DNA of 64,000 bases from Alphaproteobacteria bacterium WMHbin7 (GCA_002753155.1 PDZW01000001.1:83058-147057); one strand, 5' to 3'. Shown: positions 18,035 through 28,246, numbered from the stretch's first letter. Numbers and translations are program-made. The notes: a model not told the origin generated them from the sequence alone.

Positions 18035-19197
18035 GCGAGCCCTTGACGGTGACTGTGTTGGGCTCGACCGGCTCGATCGGGATGAATACGCTCGATCTTC
18101 TGATGCGCGATCCGGCCTCTTATCGGGTCGAGGCTCTGGTGGCCGGTCGCAATGTCGAGCGCCTGATCGAACAGGCTAAGACGCTGAAGCCCAAACTGGC
18201 CGTGATGGCCGATCCTGAATTTTACGGCGCCTTGAAAGAGGGGCTGGCGGGAACCGGCATCGAGGTCGCCGCCGGTGACGAAGCCGTGACCGAGGCGGGA
18301 TCACGCCCGGCCAAATGGGTGATGGCGGCTATCGTGGGGGCGGCGGGGTTAAAGCCCACCTTGAAGGCCATCGAACGCGGTGCCGTGATCGGGCTGGCCA
18401 ACAAGGAAACCCTGGTCTCGGCGGGCGATGTCGTCACCCGCGCCGTCAAGGCTTCGGGCGCTACGATTCTGCCGGTCGATTCCGAACATAGCGCCATCTT
18501 CCAGGTCCTTGATTTTTCTCAATTGGACAAGGTTGAAAAGATCATCCTGACCGCCTCGGGCGGGCCTTTCCGCACCATGAGCGGCAACGAACTGGCCCAT
18601 GTCACACCCAAGCAGGCGATGGCCCATCCCAATTGGAGCATGGGCGCCAAGATATCGGTCGATTCCGCCACCATGATGAACAAGGGGCTTGAGCTGATCG
18701 AAGCCCATCACCTGTTCGACATGCCCGAAGAGAAGATCGATATTCTGGTGCATCCCCAGTCGGTTATTCACAGCTTGGTGGCCTATGTCGATGGCTCGGT
18801 CCTGGCCCAGTTGGGCACGCCTGACATGCGCACGCCGATTGCCTATGCCCTGGGCTGGCCCAAGCGCATTCCGGCCCCCGTGCCGCGCCTTGATCTGGCC
18901 GCAATCGCTAGGCTTTCTTTCGAGCAGCCGGACAATGAGCGTTTTCCGGCCCTCGATCTGGCCCGCGTCGCCTTGCGCCGGGGGGGATCGATGCCTACTA
19001 TTTTGAACGCGGCGAATGAAGTGGCGGTCGGTTTGTTCCTGGATCACAAGATCGGCTATCTCGATATCGCAAGGCTGGTGGCGGCCACCATGGAGGCGAT
19101 GACGGCATCCCCGCTGGCCTGTCTGGACGATGTTCTGGCGGTTGATGGCGAGGCCCGCGCCCGTTCCCTGGAAATATCCAGGAAATTCAATACATAA
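18028..19197 (+). CDS. dxr: 1-deoxy-D-xylulose 5-phosphate reductoisomerase
   Basis: Second step of the MEP isoprenoid pathway, making 2-C-methyl-D-erythritol 4-phosphate with NADPH. GTG at 18028 is preferred over TTG at 18022 because GAGAGAGG lies 6 bases before it; 389 residues. NADPH loop GSTGSIG near residue 15, then IGLANKETLVSAG, LPVDSEHSAIFQ, TASGGPFR, and HPNWSMGAKISVDSATMMNKGLELIEA with the metal and flap residues. It supplies precursors used by UppS in the same operon. Confidence 0.96.
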   Translation: MVGEPLTVTVLGSTGSIGMNTLDLLMRDPASYRVEALVAGRNVERLIEQAKTLKPKLAVMADPEFYGALKEGLAGTGIEVAAGDEAVTEAGSRPAKWVMAAIVGAAGLKPTLKAIERGAVIGLANKETLVSAGDVVTRAVKASGATILPVDSEHSAIFQVLDFSQLDKVEKIILTASGGPFRTMSGNELAHVTPKQAMAHPNWSMGAKISVDSATMMNKGLELIEAHHLFDMPEEKIDILVHPQSVIHSLVAYVDGSVLAQLGTPDMRTPIAYALGWPKRIPAPVPRLDLAAIARLSFEQPDNERFPALDLARVALRRGGSMPTILNAANEVAVGLFLDHKIGYLDIARLVAATMEAMTASPLACLDDVLAVDGEARARSLEISRKFNT

Positions 19198-19209
19198 GGA
19201 GTGTCTTTA

Positions 19210-20328
19210 GTGGACTTTCTGGTCAATTACATCGTACCCTTCCTGATACTGCTGACCGTCGTCGTTTTCGTCCATGAGATGGGCCATTACTGGGTGGCGC
19301 GCAAAAACGGGGTCAAGGTCGAGGTCTTTTCGGTCGGTTTCGGGCGCGAGATCGTTGGTTTCAATGACAAAAACGGAACGCGCTGGAAGCTGGGCCTGAT
19401 CCCCTTCGGCGGCTATGTGAAGATGTTCGGCGACGAGGATGCGGCCAGCACGCCCGATACCTCGCGCCAATTCACCGAGGCGGAAAAAGCCCTCTCTTTC
19501 CACCATAAAAAGCTGCATCAGCGGGCTGCCATCGTGGCTGCTGGGCCGCTCTCGAACCTGCTTTTTGCCATTCTGGTCTTTGCCGTCTTGTTCATGACGG
19601 TCGGCCAATATTCCACGCCAGCCGTGGTGGGGACCGTTCAGCCCGGTTCGGCAGCCGAGGCGGCGGGGCTCAAGCCCCATGACCGCATTGCCTCGATCAA
19701 TGGCTCGTCCATTCAGCGTTTCGAGGAAATTCAGCAGATTGTCCGCTTGGGCGATGGGTCAACCCTGGCCTTGCAGATCGACCGCGACGGCAGCCTTCTC
19801 GATGTGTCGATTACTCCCGTCATGACGGAGATGACTGACCGCTTCGGCAATGTCCAGCGGACGCCGCTTTTGGGTATTTCCGCCTCGACGGCGGAAAGCC
19901 ATGTGGTTGTCCTTTCGCCCCCAGCAGCCATCGCGGAATCCTTTCATCAAACCTGGGTCGTGACGACGTCGACCCTGTCGGCGGTTGGGCAAATGATTTC
20001 GGGCAAGCGCGATTCAAGCGATCTGGGCGGACCATTGCGCATTGCCAAATTTTCGGGTGAGGCGGCCCAGGGTGGGGCTGCGAACTTCATTACGTTTATT
20101 GCCGTGCTATCAATCAACCTGGCGTTGATCAATCTCTTCCCCATCCCCATGTTGGATGGTGGACATCTTTTGTTCTATGCCATTGAAGGGATCATTCGTC
20201 GCCCCCTTTCCGAACGGTCGCAAGAATATGGTTTCCGAATCGGCCTGATTCTGGTACTAGCATTGTTTGTCTTTGCAACGTGGAACGACTTGATTCATTT
20301 GAAGGTGTTCGACTTCCTCAAAGGGTAG
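19210..20328 (+). CDS. rseP: Site-2 intramembrane metalloprotease RseP
   Basis: An S2P zinc protease that cleaves membrane anti-sigma factors and signal-peptide remnants. GTG at 19210 is chosen because AAGGAG ends 7 bases before it; the GTG at 19201 overlaps that site. Of 372 residues, H22-E23-x-x-H26 in VVFVHEMGHYW gives two zinc ligands and the general base, and LFPIPMLDGGHLLFY near residue 310 holds the third ligand. One PDZ domain (about 120-210, starting VVGTVQPGSAAEAAGLK) replaces the two of E. coli. Four membrane segments are visible. It precedes bamA, as in most proteobacteria. Confidence 0.95.
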   Translation: MDFLVNYIVPFLILLTVVVFVHEMGHYWVARKNGVKVEVFSVGFGREIVGFNDKNGTRWKLGLIPFGGYVKMFGDEDAASTPDTSRQFTEAEKALSFHHKKLHQRAAIVAAGPLSNLLFAILVFAVLFMTVGQYSTPAVVGTVQPGSAAEAAGLKPHDRIASINGSSIQRFEEIQQIVRLGDGSTLALQIDRDGSLLDVSITPVMTEMTDRFGNVQRTPLLGISASTAESHVVVLSPPAAIAESFHQTWVVTTSTLSAVGQMISGKRDSSDLGGPLRIAKFSGEAAQGGAANFITFIAVLSINLALINLFPIPMLDGGHLLFYAIEGIIRRPLSERSQEYGFRIGLILVLALFVFATWNDLIHLKVFDFLKG

Positions 20329-20389
20329 GGGGGCACACCGGAGATTTGGCGAGTCGATCCACGTTATCGTATTGGGAAGAGGGGACGTT

Positions 20390-22744
20390 TTGCCTTACCG
20401 GCCGATTCAAGTGCTGCAGAATGCAGGAAGAATGATGGCGGTTTCCGGCCTGCTTGCCGGAATGGCTTGGGCCGGGACGACCTTTGCGGCTGAAGAGCCG
20501 CCTGCGCCCATGGCCTCGCCCCGTATCATGGTCGAGGGTGCCGATAGCGGCAGCATCGTGCGTCAGGTGGTGATGCAGGGTAATCAGCGCATCGAGCCTG
20601 AGACCATCCGCTCTTATCTGCTGGTCCAGGAAGGCGATGCCTTCAATCCCGACCGCATCGACCGCTCTTTGAAGTCGCTGTTCGCCACCGGCCTGTTCGC
20701 CGATGTCAACATCAAGCGCGAGGGATCGACCCTGATCGTCAAGGTGGTCGAGAATCCCATCATCAACCGCATCCAGCTTGAGGGAAATCGCCGGGTCAAG
20801 GACGACACCCTTCTGCCCGAATTGCAGATGAAGCCGAGGACGGTCTATACGCGCACCAAGGTGCAGGCCGACGTCAAGCGCATCCTGGACATTTATCGCC
20901 GCCAGGGCCGTTTTGCCGCCACGGTCGATCCCAAGATCATTCAGCTTGATCAGAACCGGGTCGATCTGGCCTATGAGATCGATGAAGGCAAGCGCACGGG
21001 TGTCAAGCGCATCGCCTTCGTCGGCAACAAGCATTACTCGGATTCTTCGCTGCGCGAAGCCTTGCAGACCAAAGAGGAACGCTGGTGGCGTTTCTTCTCG
21101 TCCGACGACAATTACGATCCCGACCGCGTTACCTATGACCGCGAACTTCTGCGCCGCTTCTATATGAAGCGCGGCTATGCCGATTTCAGGGTAGTTTCCG
21201 CCCAGGCGGAACTGGGGCCGACACAAGAGGAATTCTTCATCACCTTCACGGTCGATGAGGGTGAGCGCTATAAGATCGGCAAGATCGATGTCGATATTTC
21301 CCTGCCGCAGTTGAAGAAGCCCGACGTGCTGAATGTCGTCCAGTTCTCGAAGGGCGACTGGTACAATGCCAACAAGATCGAGGATTCGATTCAGAAGATC
21401 ACCGATCTGGTCGGCACCAAGGGCTATGCCTTCGGCGAAGTCCGCCCCAGGATCGAGCGCAACCGCGAGAAGCGCCTGATCGACATCACCTTCGACGTTC
21501 AGGAAGGCCCCCGCGTCTTCGTTGAGAAAATCGATATCACGGGCAATGTGCGCACACTGGACAAGGTGATACGGCGCGAATTCCGCCTGGTCGAGGGGGA
21601 TGCCTTCAATTCCGCCAAGCTGCGCCGGTCGCGCCAGCGCCTGCAGAATCTGGGCTTCTTCGAAAAGGTCGATGTGAACAACGTGCCTTCCGAGGAGACG
21701 CCGGATCGCACGGTGATCAAGGTCGAAGTTCAGGAAAAATCGACGGGTGAGCTGTCCTTCGGTGTCGGCTGGTCGACCATGGCGGGCGCCCTGTTCGAGA
21801 TTGGCGTGCGCGAACGCAATCTTCTGGGACGAGGCCAGGATCTGACGGCCAAATTGATGGTCGGCCAGCGCTCAGCCAAGATTGATCTGTCTTTCACCGA
21901 ACCCTATTTCATGGATCGTGAATTGGCGGTTGGCGTCGATGCTTTTCATAAGACGCAGGATCTTCAGCGTTCAAGCTCCTTCGATCAGACCGACACCGGC
22001 GGCGCACTTCGCATGGGTTATCATCTGACCGAAGATCTGAGCCAAAGCCTGAGATACGGGCTTAAGCAGACCAAGATCGACAATGTCAGTGCCACCGCGT
22101 CCCGCTATATTCTGGAACAAGAGGGAACATCGGTCACCTCGTCGATCTCGCAGACCCTGCTCTATGACAAGCGCGATAGCCGCATCAATCCGACCGACGG
22201 CTATTTCGCCCGTTTCAGCAATGATCTGGCAGGTCTTGGCGGAACAGAGCGCTATCTGCGCACCGATCTTGAAGGCGGCTATTTTTATCCGCTCGCCGAG
22301 GAATGGACCCTGGTGGCTTCCGGTCATACTGGCTATATCGCCGGTATTGGCAAGGATGTCCGCATTTCTGATCGCTACTTCATCGGTGGCGATACCGTTC
22401 GCGGCTTTGCCCAGGCCGGCATCAGCCCACGCGACAAGGCCTCGCAGGATGCCTTGGGCGGCAATTGGATGGCGGCAGGCTCTCTTGAAGTGATCTTCCC
22501 CTTGGGCCTGCCCAATGAATATGGCATTCAGGGCAAGCTGTTTACCGACTTTGGCACGGTGGGGCCAGGCGATAATCAGGATGCGACGGTCGATGATTCG
22601 CGTTTGATCCGCACTTCCGCCGGTTTCGGCGTCAATTGGAAATCGCCCATCGGGCCGATGAGTCTTGACTTTGGCTTCCCGATCACCAAGGAAAAATTCG
22701 ACGAGACCGAAATTTTCCGCTTCTCCTTTGGTACGAGGTTCTAA
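20390..22744 (+). CDS. bamA: Outer membrane assembly factor BamA
   Basis: Inserts beta-barrel proteins into the outer membrane. The start is probably TTG at 20390 (GAGGGGA upstream), giving about 784 residues; TTG 20372 and ATG 20433 are alternatives. A signal peptide ends near TTFAA-EEPP. Five POTRA domains occupy about 45-400 (the first begins VRQVVMQGNQRIEPETIRSYL), followed by a 16-strand barrel. The lid-lock VRGF motif is visible as DTVRGFAQAG, and the protein ends in phenylalanine (FSFGTRF), as barrel substrates should. It is followed after 2 bases by the Skp-like chaperone gene. Confidence 0.96.
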   Translation: MPYRPIQVLQNAGRMMAVSGLLAGMAWAGTTFAAEEPPAPMASPRIMVEGADSGSIVRQVVMQGNQRIEPETIRSYLLVQEGDAFNPDRIDRSLKSLFATGLFADVNIKREGSTLIVKVVENPIINRIQLEGNRRVKDDTLLPELQMKPRTVYTRTKVQADVKRILDIYRRQGRFAATVDPKIIQLDQNRVDLAYEIDEGKRTGVKRIAFVGNKHYSDSSLREALQTKEERWWRFFSSDDNYDPDRVTYDRELLRRFYMKRGYADFRVVSAQAELGPTQEEFFITFTVDEGERYKIGKIDVDISLPQLKKPDVLNVVQFSKGDWYNANKIEDSIQKITDLVGTKGYAFGEVRPRIERNREKRLIDITFDVQEGPRVFVEKIDITGNVRTLDKVIRREFRLVEGDAFNSAKLRRSRQRLQNLGFFEKVDVNNVPSEETPDRTVIKVEVQEKSTGELSFGVGWSTMAGALFEIGVRERNLLGRGQDLTAKLMVGQRSAKIDLSFTEPYFMDRELAVGVDAFHKTQDLQRSSSFDQTDTGGALRMGYHLTEDLSQSLRYGLKQTKIDNVSATASRYILEQEGTSVTSSISQTLLYDKRDSRINPTDGYFARFSNDLAGLGGTERYLRTDLEGGYFYPLAEEWTLVASGHTGYIAGIGKDVRISDRYFIGGDTVRGFAQAGISPRDKASQDALGGNWMAAGSLEVIFPLGLPNEYGIQGKLFTDFGTVGPGDNQDATVDDSRLIRTSAGFGVNWKSPIGPMSLDFGFPITKEKFDETEIFRFSFGTRF

Positions 22745-22746
22745 CG

Positions 22747-23376
22747 ATGACTTTTTTGCGTTCCTTCCGGGCGATAGCCCTTGCTCTTTCCTTTGTTCTG
22801 TCCCTGGCGGTTCAGGCTTGGGCTGCCGACAAGCTGCCTGCTCCGTCGATCATGGTCATCGACATCCAGAAGGTCATGAGCGAGGCCAAGTCTTCGAAGA
22901 AGGTCTTGGAAACCCGCGAGATGTTCTACAAAAAGTATCAGCAGGAGTTTTCCACCGAGGAAAACAAGCTGCGCGAGGAAGACAAGCAGATCAGCGAACA
23001 GCGCACGGTTTTATCTCCCGAAGCCTATGCCGAGAAGCGCCGGGCCTTTGATACCAAGGCTGCCGAATTCAATCGCAAGGTTCAGCTTCGCCGGATCAGC
23101 CTGGACCGCGCCTATGACTTGACCATGCGCGATATCGCCGTCCAGCTGTCAAAGGTTATCCGCGAACTGTCCGCTGAAATGGGGGCCAATATCGTTCTGG
23201 CGCGCACCCAGGTCGAATATTATGAGCCCGCCATGGACAAGACGACGCAAGCGCTTGAGCGCCTGAACGCCACGGTTAAGGAACTGACCTTCCCGGACCC
23301 GGTGAAGATGGCCGATGAAGCACAGGCCAAGGCGTCGGATGCGGCCAAGGCTGCCAAGGATACCAAGAAAAAGTAA
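22747..23376 (+). CDS. skp: Periplasmic OmpH/Skp-family chaperone
   Basis: A 209-residue periplasmic chaperone for unfolded outer-membrane proteins. A signal peptide with hydrophobic core AIALALSFVLSLAVQ is cut after AWA. The mature part starts with a strand (SIMVIDIQKVMSEA), followed by two long charged helices (about 45-150) that form the coiled-coil tentacles, and a lysine/alanine-rich tail. Between bamA and lpxD, its usual position. Confidence 0.93.
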   Translation: MTFLRSFRAIALALSFVLSLAVQAWAADKLPAPSIMVIDIQKVMSEAKSSKKVLETREMFYKKYQQEFSTEENKLREEDKQISEQRTVLSPEAYAEKRRAFDTKAAEFNRKVQLRRISLDRAYDLTMRDIAVQLSKVIRELSAEMGANIVLARTQVEYYEPAMDKTTQALERLNATVKELTFPDPVKMADEAQAKASDAAKAAKDTKKK

Positions 23377-23394
23377 GCGACAGTTGGGGCTGGC

Positions 23395-24444
23395 ATGGCA
23401 GATTCAAGATTCTTCGACCGTGTCGGCCCCTTTTCGCTTGAAGAGCTGGCGCACCTGTCCGGCGCAGGCATCGCTCCTGGCTCATCGCCGAACGTCAAGC
23501 TTGCCGATGTGGCGACGCTTGAGACGGCGGGACCCCAGGACGTCGTTTTTCTGATCGAGCGCAAGCTGAAGGATGCTCTTGCTTCGTCCAAGGCCGGAGC
23601 CTGCATTCTATCCCCTCAATTGAGCGGCCTTGCCCCTTCGGGCATGGCGGTTCTGATCCATCCCGATCCCAAGCGGGCCTTTGCCCTGATCTCTCAGGCC
23701 TTCTACCCGCAGGCGGCTCCCAGGCCGGGCATCGCTGCTTCGGCGGTGGTTGACCCAACAGCCCGCATCGGTGCCGGATCATGCATTGAAGCGGGCGTTG
23801 TCATTGGCCCCCATGCGGTTTTGGGCGAGCGCGTCCATGTCGGCCCCAATGCCGTTCTTGGTCGCGGCGTCACGGTCGGCGACGACAGCCGCATCGGCCC
23901 TTTGGTGTCGCTGCAATGTTGCGATATCGGCAAGCGCGTTCTGCTTCATCCCGGTGTCGCCATTGGTCAGGATGGTTATGGCTTTGCGGCTTCGCGCGAC
24001 GGCCATCATGTCAAGCTGCCGCAAATGGGGCGCGTGCTTATTTCCGACGATGTCGAGATCGGCGCCAACACTACCATCGATCGCGGCGCCTCGGGCGATA
24101 CGGTGATCGGCCCCCATACCAAGATCGACAATCTGGTTCAGATCGGCCACAACGTGCGCACCGGCCTTGGCTGCGGCATCACAGCGCAGGTAGGCATTTC
24201 GGGCAGCACCACGATCGGCGATCTGTCGCTTTTGTACGGTCAGGTAGGGGTGGCGGATCATAGCCGCATCGGTTCCGGCGTTACCATTCTGGCCAGAAGC
24301 GGCGTGCAGGGCTTTGTTCCCGATGGGGCCACTTATATGGGCTATCCTGCGGTCGAGATGCGCGAATATCTGCGCCTGCACAAATTTCTTTTGCGTGAAT
24401 CGCGCCGTTCGGCAGCCAATAAGAAAAGCACGGACGGCGAATAG
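23395..24444 (+). CDS. lpxD: UDP-3-O-(3-hydroxyacyl)glucosamine N-acyltransferase
   Basis: Third step of lipid A synthesis, adding the N-linked hydroxyacyl chain from acyl-ACP. 349 residues: an N-terminal uridine-binding domain (about 1-100), a left-handed beta-helix with many hexapeptide repeats (from about 115), and the catalytic histidine in [15 protein letters not shown]-terminal helix binds ACP. Start ATG at 23395 with GGGGC upstream is weak but the only one that keeps the N-terminal domain. Confidence 0.96.
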   Translation: MADSRFFDRVGPFSLEELAHLSGAGIAPGSSPNVKLADVATLETAGPQDVVFLIERKLKDALASSKAGACILSPQLSGLAPSGMAVLIHPDPKRAFALISQAFYPQAAPRPGIAASAVVDPTARIGAGSCIEAGVVIGPHAVLGERVHVGPNAVLGRGVTVGDDSRIGPLVSLQCCDIGKRVLLHPGVAIGQDGYGFAASRDGHHVKLPQMGRVLISDDVEIGANTTIDRGASGDTVIGPHTKIDNLVQIGHNVRTGLGCGITAQVGISGSTTIGDLSLLYGQVGVADHSRIGSGVTILARSGVQGFVPDGATYMGYPAVEMREYLRLHKFLLRESRRSAANKKSTDGE

Positions 24445-24470
24445 ACGGACAATTTGAAGGAGGCTTTGGG

Positions 24471-24932
24471 ATGACCGAGACGGCGACAGAAGGACGCGTG
24501 ATTGACATCAACCGCATCGTTCAGATGATTCCGCACCGTTATCCGTTTCTTCTGGTGGATCGGGTGATCGATTTGGTTCCCGACAAGAGTGCGACTGGAA
24601 TCAAGAATGTAACGGTGAATGAGCCCTTTTTTCCCGGCCATTTTCCTTCGCGACCGATCATGCCGGGCGTGCTGATCATCGAAAGCATGGCGCAGACGGC
24701 GGCCGTGCTGGTGGTCGAGACGCTGGGACCCAATTCCGAAGGCAAGCTGGTCTATTTCATGTCGGTCGAAGAGGCGCGTTTTAGAAAGCCTGTCGGACCC
24801 GGCGATCAGTTGAAGATTCATGTGACCAAGGAACGTTCCAGGGGCAATGTCTGGAAGTTTCGCGCCGAAGCCAAAGTCGATGGTCAGTTGATGGCGGAAG
24901 CCACTTATACCGCCATGATCGTGGATAATTGA
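24471..24932 (+). CDS. fabZ: 3-hydroxyacyl-ACP dehydratase FabZ
   Basis: A hot-dog-fold dehydratase of fatty acid synthesis, 153 residues. [13 protein letters not shown] and [29 protein letters not shown] motifs carry the catalytic H57 and E71. AAGGAGG precedes the ATG. It lies inside the lpx cluster, as commonly found, tying hydroxyacyl-ACP partition between lipid A and phospholipid to one transcript. Confidence 0.96.
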   Translation: MTETATEGRVIDINRIVQMIPHRYPFLLVDRVIDLVPDKSATGIKNVTVNEPFFPGHFPSRPIMPGVLIIESMAQTAAVLVVETLGPNSEGKLVYFMSVEEARFRKPVGPGDQLKIHVTKERSRGNVWKFRAEAKVDGQLMAEATYTAMIVDN

Positions 24933-24935
24933 GCA

Positions 24936-25754
24936 ATGGCTGACATTCACGCAACTGCCGTCGTCGATTCCAAGGCGAAGCTGGCGGCTACGGTCAAGAT
25001 CGGCCCCTTCTGTTTGGTTGGCCCCGATGTCGAGCTTTCCGATGATGTCGAGCTGGTTGCTCATGTCGTCGTGGGCGGGCGCACCAAGATCGGCCCCAAG
25101 ACGCGCATTTTCCCCTTCGCCTCGATCGGCCTGCAGCCGCAGGATCTGAAATACAAGGGCGAGCCCAGCGAGCTGATCGTGGGGGCCAACAATCAGATAC
25201 GCGAGCATGTGACGATGAATCCCGGCACAGAGGGTGGCGGCATGATCACCCGTGTTGGCGACGATTGCCTGTTCATGATGAGCTCGCATGTCGCTCACGA
25301 CTGCGTGGTTGGCAATAGCGTGATTCTTGCCAACAACGCGACTTTGGCCGGTCATGTCCATGTCGGCGATTTCTCGGTGCTGGGCGGTCTTTGTGCCGTG
25401 CATCAATTCGTTCGCATCGGTCGTCACGCCATGATCGGCGGCATGAGCGGGGTCGAGAACGACATCATTCCCTATGGCGCCGTTATGGGCAACCGAGCCT
25501 ATCTCTCGGGCCTTAATCTTATCGGCATGAAGCGTCGGGGAATTTCCAGGGACGATATCCACGCGCTGCGCAATGCCTATCGCGTTCTTTTCAGCCAGGA
25601 AGGCACCATGGCCGAGCGCTTGGCCGACGTGGCGGAACTGTTCAAGGATGTGGCCTGCGTGATGGAGATCGTCGATTTCATCCGCGCCGATTCCTCGCGC
25701 GCCGTCTGCCAGCCGAATTGGGAGAATGTCCCAGGCACGCCGACGGCCACCTGA
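24936..25754 (+). CDS. lpxA: UDP-N-acetylglucosamine acyltransferase
   Basis: First step of lipid A synthesis. 272 residues with a left-handed beta-helix of hexapeptide repeats (from about residue 5 to 190), the conserved loop IGLQPQDLKYKGEPSEL, and the catalytic histidine in SSHVAHDCVVGN. The C-terminal helical part (about 195-265) begins around NLIGMKRRGISRDDI. Three bases separate it from fabZ. Confidence 0.96.
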   Translation: MADIHATAVVDSKAKLAATVKIGPFCLVGPDVELSDDVELVAHVVVGGRTKIGPKTRIFPFASIGLQPQDLKYKGEPSELIVGANNQIREHVTMNPGTEGGGMITRVGDDCLFMMSSHVAHDCVVGNSVILANNATLAGHVHVGDFSVLGGLCAVHQFVRIGRHAMIGGMSGVENDIIPYGAVMGNRAYLSGLNLIGMKRRGISRDDIHALRNAYRVLFSQEGTMAERLADVAELFKDVACVMEIVDFIRADSSRAVCQPNWENVPGTPTAT

Positions 25755-25755
25755 C

Positions 25756-26577
25756 ATGTTGCCCAAGCTCGGCATCGTCGCAGGTTCCGGCAGATTGCCG
25801 GTTCTTGTGGCGTCGGCAGCACGGGCTACTGGCCGCGAGGTTTTTCTGCTGGCTATCGAGGGCCATGCCGATCCTGCCTTCGTCGCCACCTCGCATTTGC
25901 CCCATGTCTGGGTTCGTCTGGGAGCCGCCGGGCAGGGCTTCGAGGCTTTGCGCACCGCCGGTGTTGTCGATGTCGTGATGGCGGGTGCGGTGCGCCGCCC
26001 CAGCTTAAAGGAACTGGCCCCGGATCTGCGCGCTGCGAAATTCTTCGCCCGCGTTGGTTTCGCCGCCCTGGGCGACGATGGCTTGCTTTCCGGCGTGATC
26101 AAGGAATTTGAATCCGAAGGTTTCAAGGTGCTGGGGGCCGACGAGATTCTGGCAAGCCTGCTGGCAAGGCAGGGCGCTTACGGCGTTCATCGCCCCGACG
26201 AACAGGCGGAGGCCGACATCAGACACGGCGTCAAGGTCGCCAAGGCGCTGGGTGCCGTCGATGTCGGGCAGGCGGTGGTCGTTCAACAGGGATTGGTGCT
26301 GGGAGTCGAGGCCATCGAGGGCACCGAGGCTTTGCTGGCCCGCGTGGCCGGGTTGAAGCGCGACGGGCTTGGAGGCGTGCTGGTCAAGACGGTAAAGCCA
26401 GGACAGGAAAAACGGATCGACTTGCCCGCCATTGGCCCCGACACGGTTTCCCAGGCCGCTGCGGCGGGGCTTCGGGGCATTGCCGTCGAGACCAAAGCTG
26501 CGCTTGTTCTTGACGAGACCGTCTTGATTGAAACGGCGGACCGGCTGGGCCTGTTCGTTGTCGGCGTTGCGCCATGA
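25756..26577 (+). CDS. lpxI: UDP-2,3-diacylglucosamine pyrophosphatase LpxI
   Basis: Hydrolyses UDP-2,3-diacylglucosamine to lipid X; the alphaproteobacterial replacement for LpxH. ATG at 25756, one base after the lpxA stop, gives 273 residues. It starts LPKLGIVAGSGRLPVLVA, a typical family start. Other conserved parts are MAGAVRRPSLKELAPDLRA, GDDGLLSGVIKEFESEGF and VKTVKPGQEKRIDLPAIG. Overlaps lpxB by ATGA. It was formerly a DUF1009 protein. Confidence 0.94.
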   Translation: MLPKLGIVAGSGRLPVLVASAARATGREVFLLAIEGHADPAFVATSHLPHVWVRLGAAGQGFEALRTAGVVDVVMAGAVRRPSLKELAPDLRAAKFFARVGFAALGDDGLLSGVIKEFESEGFKVLGADEILASLLARQGAYGVHRPDEQAEADIRHGVKVAKALGAVDVGQAVVVQQGLVLGVEAIEGTEALLARVAGLKRDGLGGVLVKTVKPGQEKRIDLPAIGPDTVSQAAAAGLRGIAVETKAALVLDETVLIETADRLGLFVVGVAP

Positions 26578-27722
26578 GACTGTTTGTGGTCGCAGGCGAG
26601 CCTTCGGGCGATTTCCTGGCGGCGCGCCTGATGACGGCCTTGAAGCAACAGTTGGGCGGTAGTGTCGAATTTTCCGGCGTCGGCGGCGAGAACATGGCGG
26701 CCCAAGGCTTGGAAAGCCTGTTTCCGATTGCAGATTTGGCGGTGATGGGGTTGGTCGAGGTGCTGCCGCGTCTGCCCCTGATTCTAAAGCGGCTCGATCA
26801 GACTTTGGCCGCCATCGAGCGCTTCCAGCCCCACGGCGTTATCACCATCGATTCCTGGGGCTTTACCGGAAGGGTCGCCCGAGCCCTGAAACAGAAGGGC
26901 TCGCCCATTCCCCGCATTCATTACGTCGCCCCCATGGTTTGGGCCTGGAAAGAGGGGCGCGCCAAGGCGGTGGCCGAACGCGTCGACCGCCTGCTCACCT
27001 TGTTTTCGCACGAGCTTCCTTATTTCCAGCGCTATGGGCTCGATACAGTCTGTGTTGGGCATCCGGTCATTGAAAGCGGGGCTGATCTGGGCAATGCCGA
27101 TGCGTTCAGGCAGCGTCACGGGCTGGCCTTTGATGTGCCTTTGCTGGCCGTGCTGCCTGGAAGCCGATCCGGCGAGATCAAGCGCCTGCTGCCTGTGTTC
27201 GAACAGGCTGTTCGGCGCATCAGGAATGTCTATCCGGATTTGGTGGTGCTGGTGCCGACGGTGGATACGGTGGCGGATGCGGTGTCTGCCGCCGTTGCCA
27301 GATGGGATGTTCCATCCTTGGTCCTGCGCGGCCCAGAGGAAAAATACGATGCCTTCGCGGCCAGCCGGGCCGCTCTGGCGGCGTCCGGTACGGTGGCGCT
27401 GGAACTGGCCTTGGCGGGCCTGCCCCATGTCGTTGCCTATAAGCTCAATCCCATTACCATCATGGCCGCACGGCGCCTGTTCAAGGTGCCCTACATCAAT
27501 CTGTCCAATCTGCTTTTGGAAAAGCGGGCCGTTCCAGAATTGATTCAGGAAGACTGCACGCCCGAACGTTTGTCAGCCGAGGTGCTTGCTCTGATGGAAG
27601 AGGGGAGTGCTCGAAGCCACATGAAGATGGATTTGGAAGAGGCGATGCTGCGCCTGGGGCTGGGCGGCGAATCGCCCAGTGCTCGAGCCGCCAAAGCCGT
27701 GTTGGAGGTTGTTCGCTCATGA
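26574..27722 (+). CDS. lpxB: Lipid-A-disaccharide synthase
   Basis: A GT-B glycosyltransferase (family 19) joining lipid X and UDP-diacylglucosamine. 382 residues: VVAGEPSGDFLAARLM and GVGGENMAAQGLESLF at the start, YVAPMVWAWKEGRA in the middle, LLAVLPGSRSGEIKRLLP and ASGTVALELALAGLPHVVAY in the donor-binding half. It closes the lipid A block. Its stop overlaps the glyoxalase start (ATGA). Confidence 0.96.
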   Translation: MRLFVVAGEPSGDFLAARLMTALKQQLGGSVEFSGVGGENMAAQGLESLFPIADLAVMGLVEVLPRLPLILKRLDQTLAAIERFQPHGVITIDSWGFTGRVARALKQKGSPIPRIHYVAPMVWAWKEGRAKAVAERVDRLLTLFSHELPYFQRYGLDTVCVGHPVIESGADLGNADAFRQRHGLAFDVPLLAVLPGSRSGEIKRLLPVFEQAVRRIRNVYPDLVVLVPTVDTVADAVSAAVARWDVPSLVLRGPEEKYDAFAASRAALAASGTVALELALAGLPHVVAYKLNPITIMAARRLFKVPYINLSNLLLEKRAVPELIQEDCTPERLSAEVLALMEEGSARSHMKMDLEEAMLRLGLGGESPSARAAKAVLEVVRS

Positions 27723-28114
27723 GCCAGTTTCGTTTTCTGCACACCATGATCCGCGTTTTCGATCTGAAGAAATCCTTGGACTTCTATACGCGCCTTCTGG
27801 GTATGACGTTGTTGCGCCAGTCCGACTATCCCGAGGGGCGCTTCACCCTGGCATTCGTGGGTTATGGGTCGGAAGAGCAGAGCACGGTGTTGGAGCTTAC
27901 CCATAATTGGGACCAGGCGGAGCCTTATCTGATCGGCACGGGGTTCGGACATCTGGCGTTGGGTGTTTCGGATATCTACGCCACCTGCGAAGCCCTGGCG
28001 GGTGAGGGCGTCAAGATCACGCGCCCGCCCGGGCCGATGAAACACGGCAGCACCGTCATCGCCTTCATCGAAGATCCCGATGGTTATAAGATCGAACTGA
28101 TTGAACGCGGTTAG
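27719..28114 (+). CDS. gloA: Lactoylglutathione lyase (glyoxalase I)
   Basis: Converts the methylglyoxal-glutathione hemithioacetal to S-lactoylglutathione. 131 residues with the four metal ligands H8, E59, H78 and E126, and the family phrases LDFYTRLLGMTLLR and GFGHLALGV. It is translationally coupled to lpxB, which is unusual for its function and probably reflects operon growth. A strong hairpin follows about 130 bases downstream. Confidence 0.93.
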   Translation: MSQFRFLHTMIRVFDLKKSLDFYTRLLGMTLLRQSDYPEGRFTLAFVGYGSEEQSTVLELTHNWDQAEPYLIGTGFGHLALGVSDIYATCEALAGEGVKITRPPGPMKHGSTVIAFIEDPDGYKIELIERG

Positions 28115-28246
28115 AATTTCCCGCCATTCGCCCAGAAGGCGCTGAGAGCCAAGAGAGCCAGCAGAGAAATCGCTGCAATCCGTTTCAGCAACAATCCCGA
28201 GCCTGCTCGATTGTCGTTGGCGGGCCTTAGGAAGATGCCACGGAAC

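Noticed and set aside
24342..26126. 594-codon antisense frame over lpxD-fabZ-lpxA-lpxI
   Set aside because: It spans four well-supported genes on the other strand and has no own signals.
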